Assembly (NCBI GenBank): GCA_013397865.1
Contig: VZTI01001123.1
Span: 242,994-306,993, forward strand
DNA: 64,000 nt
Source: Struthidea cinerea
Lineage: Eukaryota; Chordata; Aves; Passeriformes; Corcoracidae
Reading direction: 5' to 3'
The notes below the pieces were generated by a model. It saw nothing but the letters and a program-made list of their open reading frames with translations, had not been told where the DNA came from and ran no database searches. The stretch's first letter is position 1; each line of letters begins with the position of its first letter. Positions 61,945-64,000 of this stretch are shown piece after piece. Position numbers and translations under genes: made by a program.

Positions 61945-62938
61945 CCTCAGTGAAACCTTTGATACTGTCTCCCACAGCATTCTCCTGGAAAAGCTGGTAG
62001 TCCGTGGCTTGGATGGGTGCCCTGTTTGCTGGATTAAAAACTGGCTGGGCCCAGAGAGAGGTGATGAATGGTGCCACATCTGCTTGGTGGCCTGTCACTA
62101 GTGGAGTTCCCACTAGTGTTGGGGCCAGTCCTGTTTAACATCTTTATTGCTGATCTGGATGAGGGAATTGAGTGCATCTTCAATAAATTCCCAAACGACC
62201 CCAAGCTGGGTGTAAGTGTTGATCTCCTGGAGGGTCAGAAGACTCTGCAGAGGGATCTGGACAGGCTGGATTGATGGGCTGAAGCCAGTGGTATGAGGTT
62301 TAAAATGCCAAGTGTTGGGTTACACACTTTGGCCACAACAACCCCATGAGGCACTACAGGCTTGGGGCAGAGTGGCTGGCAAGATGCCTGGTAGAAAAGG
62401 GAGTGCTGGTTGACAACGGGCTGAGCGTGATCCAGCTATGTGCCCAGGTGGGCAAGAAGGCCAATGGCATCCTGGTTGTATCAGCAGCCCAGGCATTGTC
62501 CCCCTGTACTTTCCACTGGTGAGGCCACACCTCGAGTGCTGTGTTCAGTTCTGGGCTCATCACTGTAAGAAGGACATTGAGGGGCTGGAGCATGTCCAGA
62601 GAAGGGCAACAGAAGTGAGGTAGGGTCTGGAGCACAGGTCCTGTGAGGAGGAGCTGAGGGAGCTGAAGGGGTTGTTTAGCCTGGCAGAAAAGAGATTCAG
62701 GGAAGCCCTTTTTGCTCTCCACGAGTGCCTAGAAGGAGGGTGTAGCAAGGTGGGGTTCAGCTTCTTCTCCCAGGTAGCAAGTGACAGGACAAGAGGACAC
62801 AGTCTCAAGCTCCACCAGGGGAGGTTCAGTTGGTACATCAGGAGGACCTTCTTCATGGAAAGGGTTGTTAGACATTGAAATGGACTGCCCACAGAGGTGG
62901 TGGAGTCACCATCCCTGAAGGTGTTCAGGAAACCACTG
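61945..62938 (+). pseudogene. CR1 ORF2 remnant, RT core to C-terminus
   Basis: Blocks in order are FDTVSHSILLEKLVVRGLDG (61960 on), LGPVLFNIFIADLDEGIECI (62120 on), FPND at 62188-62199 in place of the FADD active site, LLEGQKTLQRDLDRLD (to 62271), then the C-terminal blocks near 62440-62640 and 62672-62938 with stops and frameshifts. A stop replaces the Trp codon in the RHWN-like block at about 62876. Loss of the first Asp of FADD plus the stops means no reverse-transcriptase activity. Confidence 0.85.
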
Positions 62939-63048
62939 AACATGGTACTTGGTGCTGTGGTCTAGTTTACATGGTTCTGACCAGTCAGTGGTTGGACTCA
63001 ATGATCTCAGGGTCTTTTCCAACCCAACTGATTCTGCAATTCTGTGTT

Positions 63049-64000
63049 TTGGGGCTTTGTGCAAGTTTGCAGTTGTCTCAGTCCCTCTGGTTTCATTTAT
63101 TCCTGAAGTGAGACAGAGGCAGATATGCAGCTGTGTGCTGAAAGCAGAGCAGATCACCTTTCTCCCATGCATGCCGAGACTTTGTTACAGACTCCCTAGG
63201 CAACAAAACTGATGACAGAGGAGAAGAGTTTTCCAGGAAGCTCTGGCTGCCACCATCAGGGTGCCATATGGGGCCAAGGACTCCCTGGGATTGTGGGGTC
63301 CCCATGGGAGTCCATCAGGAAAGAGCTTGGCAGCCAGGACCCATTCCACCACCCTAGCCAGGAGCAGGGCAGCCAGGGGACCATAGGCAGTCACAGCCCC
63401 GGCACTGGGCAGTGCCCTGGGGATGGCCCAAAGCCAGGCCAAGCCATAGGCCCCTGAGTGGCCCCGCTGGTGGAACTCAAGGCCAGGCAGGGCATGGCTG
63501 TGAGGAGCTGGAGAACAGCCCTACTGTGGCATGGCCTGGGCAGAAACTCTCTCCTGCCAGCTAACATTTAATAAACTACAGGCTCTGGACACAGATTTTA
63601 ATTGCAGGTGCCCTCTGAATACCAGTCTTTTCTGTATTTCTGTGTGGTTTTGTTAGCAACCTGTGTACATATGACATAGTCGCAAATACGTGTGGCAAGA
63701 ATATTTGGTGCTGAGGCCAAAGTGCTTCAGTTCCAAAATGTGTTTTTACAAAGAACAGCAATTATTATAAAGGCTATTTACGTAGCAATTTGGACCTTCA
63801 CGAATTAGTTAAATCATTTGCATTCAAAACATATCTCCTCTAAGGCCAGTGGAGCTGACAGAAGAAGAAAGCAAGCCTGCCTTACTTACTGTGGTTTCAA
63901 CAAGCATGGGCATACATTAGGAACTTCCGGGATGATACAGGCTCCATACTGTCAATATGGCACAATTCCCACCAACTTTGAAAGGCTTGGAATTCCAACC
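63049..64000. other. Unassigned DNA with a GC-rich segment (63230-63560)
   Basis: After the CR1 end there is no recognised repeat. The segment at about 63230-63560 is visibly richer in G and C than its surroundings, has overlapping open frames on both strands, and is followed by an AATAAA at 63570-63575. No start, splice signal or domain could be supported, so it is left unassigned. Confidence 0.45.

Larger units (their letters stand above)
59530..63048 (+). mobile_element. CR1 LINE with two nested LTR insertions
   Basis: CR1 ORF2 can be followed in three pieces: 59530-60231 (endonuclease-RT linker and RT N-terminus), 61321-61569 (RT, WKEDLGNYKTVGLTMVPGKV onward) and 61939-63048 (RT core, C-terminus, 3' UTR and terminal ATTCTGCAATTCTGTGTT at 63031-63048). 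The interruptions are the LTRs at 60232-61320 and 61570-61938. The RT active-site motif, normally FADD in CR1, reads FPND at 62188-62199, and there are stops and frameshifts throughout, so the element is dead. Removing the LTRs leaves roughly 2.05 kb of CR1, still 5'-truncated (no ORF1 or complete endonuclease seen). Confidence 0.93.

Noticed and set aside
59530..63048. A complete, possibly active CR1
   Set aside because: No ORF1 or full endonuclease, FADD changed to FPND, many stops and two LTR insertions.

Overview
The window looks like avian nuclear DNA, most likely from a passerine (songbird). The case rests on repeats. There are several CR1 LINE fragments with the CR1-type 3' end (repeats close to ATTCTRTG). 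There is one SINE with a tRNA-Ile-like head and a CR1-like tail, the architecture described for TguSINE1-type SINEs of passerines. There are also solo LTRs of types that are common in bird genomes. I found no host gene I can name and no convincing exon, structural RNA gene, CRISPR array, origin or operon. Short open frames are frequent but look random, or lie in repeats. No sequence search was possible, so every family name is recognition by eye.

Layout. Positions 1-16 kb are mostly single-copy AT-rich DNA. They hold a possible degraded LTR (about 1.18-1.48 kb), a 98-bp element present twice with only two differences (1693-1790 and 8916-9013), an old CR1-like fragment near 7.8-8.0 kb, and a solo LTR at 16228-16573 flanked by a perfect 6-bp duplication. 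Positions 16.6-38.6 kb are mostly unassigned, with the SINE at 24.9 kb, a 5'-truncated CR1 at 27.7 kb and a G-quadruplex-capable C-rich tract at 32.5 kb. Positions 38.7-39.5 kb hold a minus-strand CR1 with an open 102-codon ORF2 C-terminus and a probable 7-bp target duplication. Positions 45.9-46.8 kb hold the oddest non-repeat feature: a minus-strand reading frame of about 264 codons broken by a single TAG, whose 3' end overlaps a perfect 13-bp inverted repeat. Positions 52.9-53.5 kb hold another solo LTR. Positions 56-63 kb are repeat-dense: a CR1 3' half at 56.07-57.03 kb, an ancient CR1-like fragment at 58.9 kb, and a longer plus-strand CR1 at about 59.53-63.05 kb.

The 59.5-63 kb CR1 carries two later LTR insertions. 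One is 1089 bp with a perfect 5-bp duplication (CCCAT). The other is 369 bp with a 6-bp duplication (GCCTAC/GTCTAC). The 369-bp LTR is related to the one at 16.2 kb. The broken CR1 reading frame can be followed across both insertions, so the order of events is readable: CR1 first, LTRs later.

Nothing here works together as a pathway. The biology visible is transposable-element decay and nesting in a gene-poor or intronic stretch. I saw no evidence for a new defence, metabolic or regulatory system; the best leads are listed as findings.
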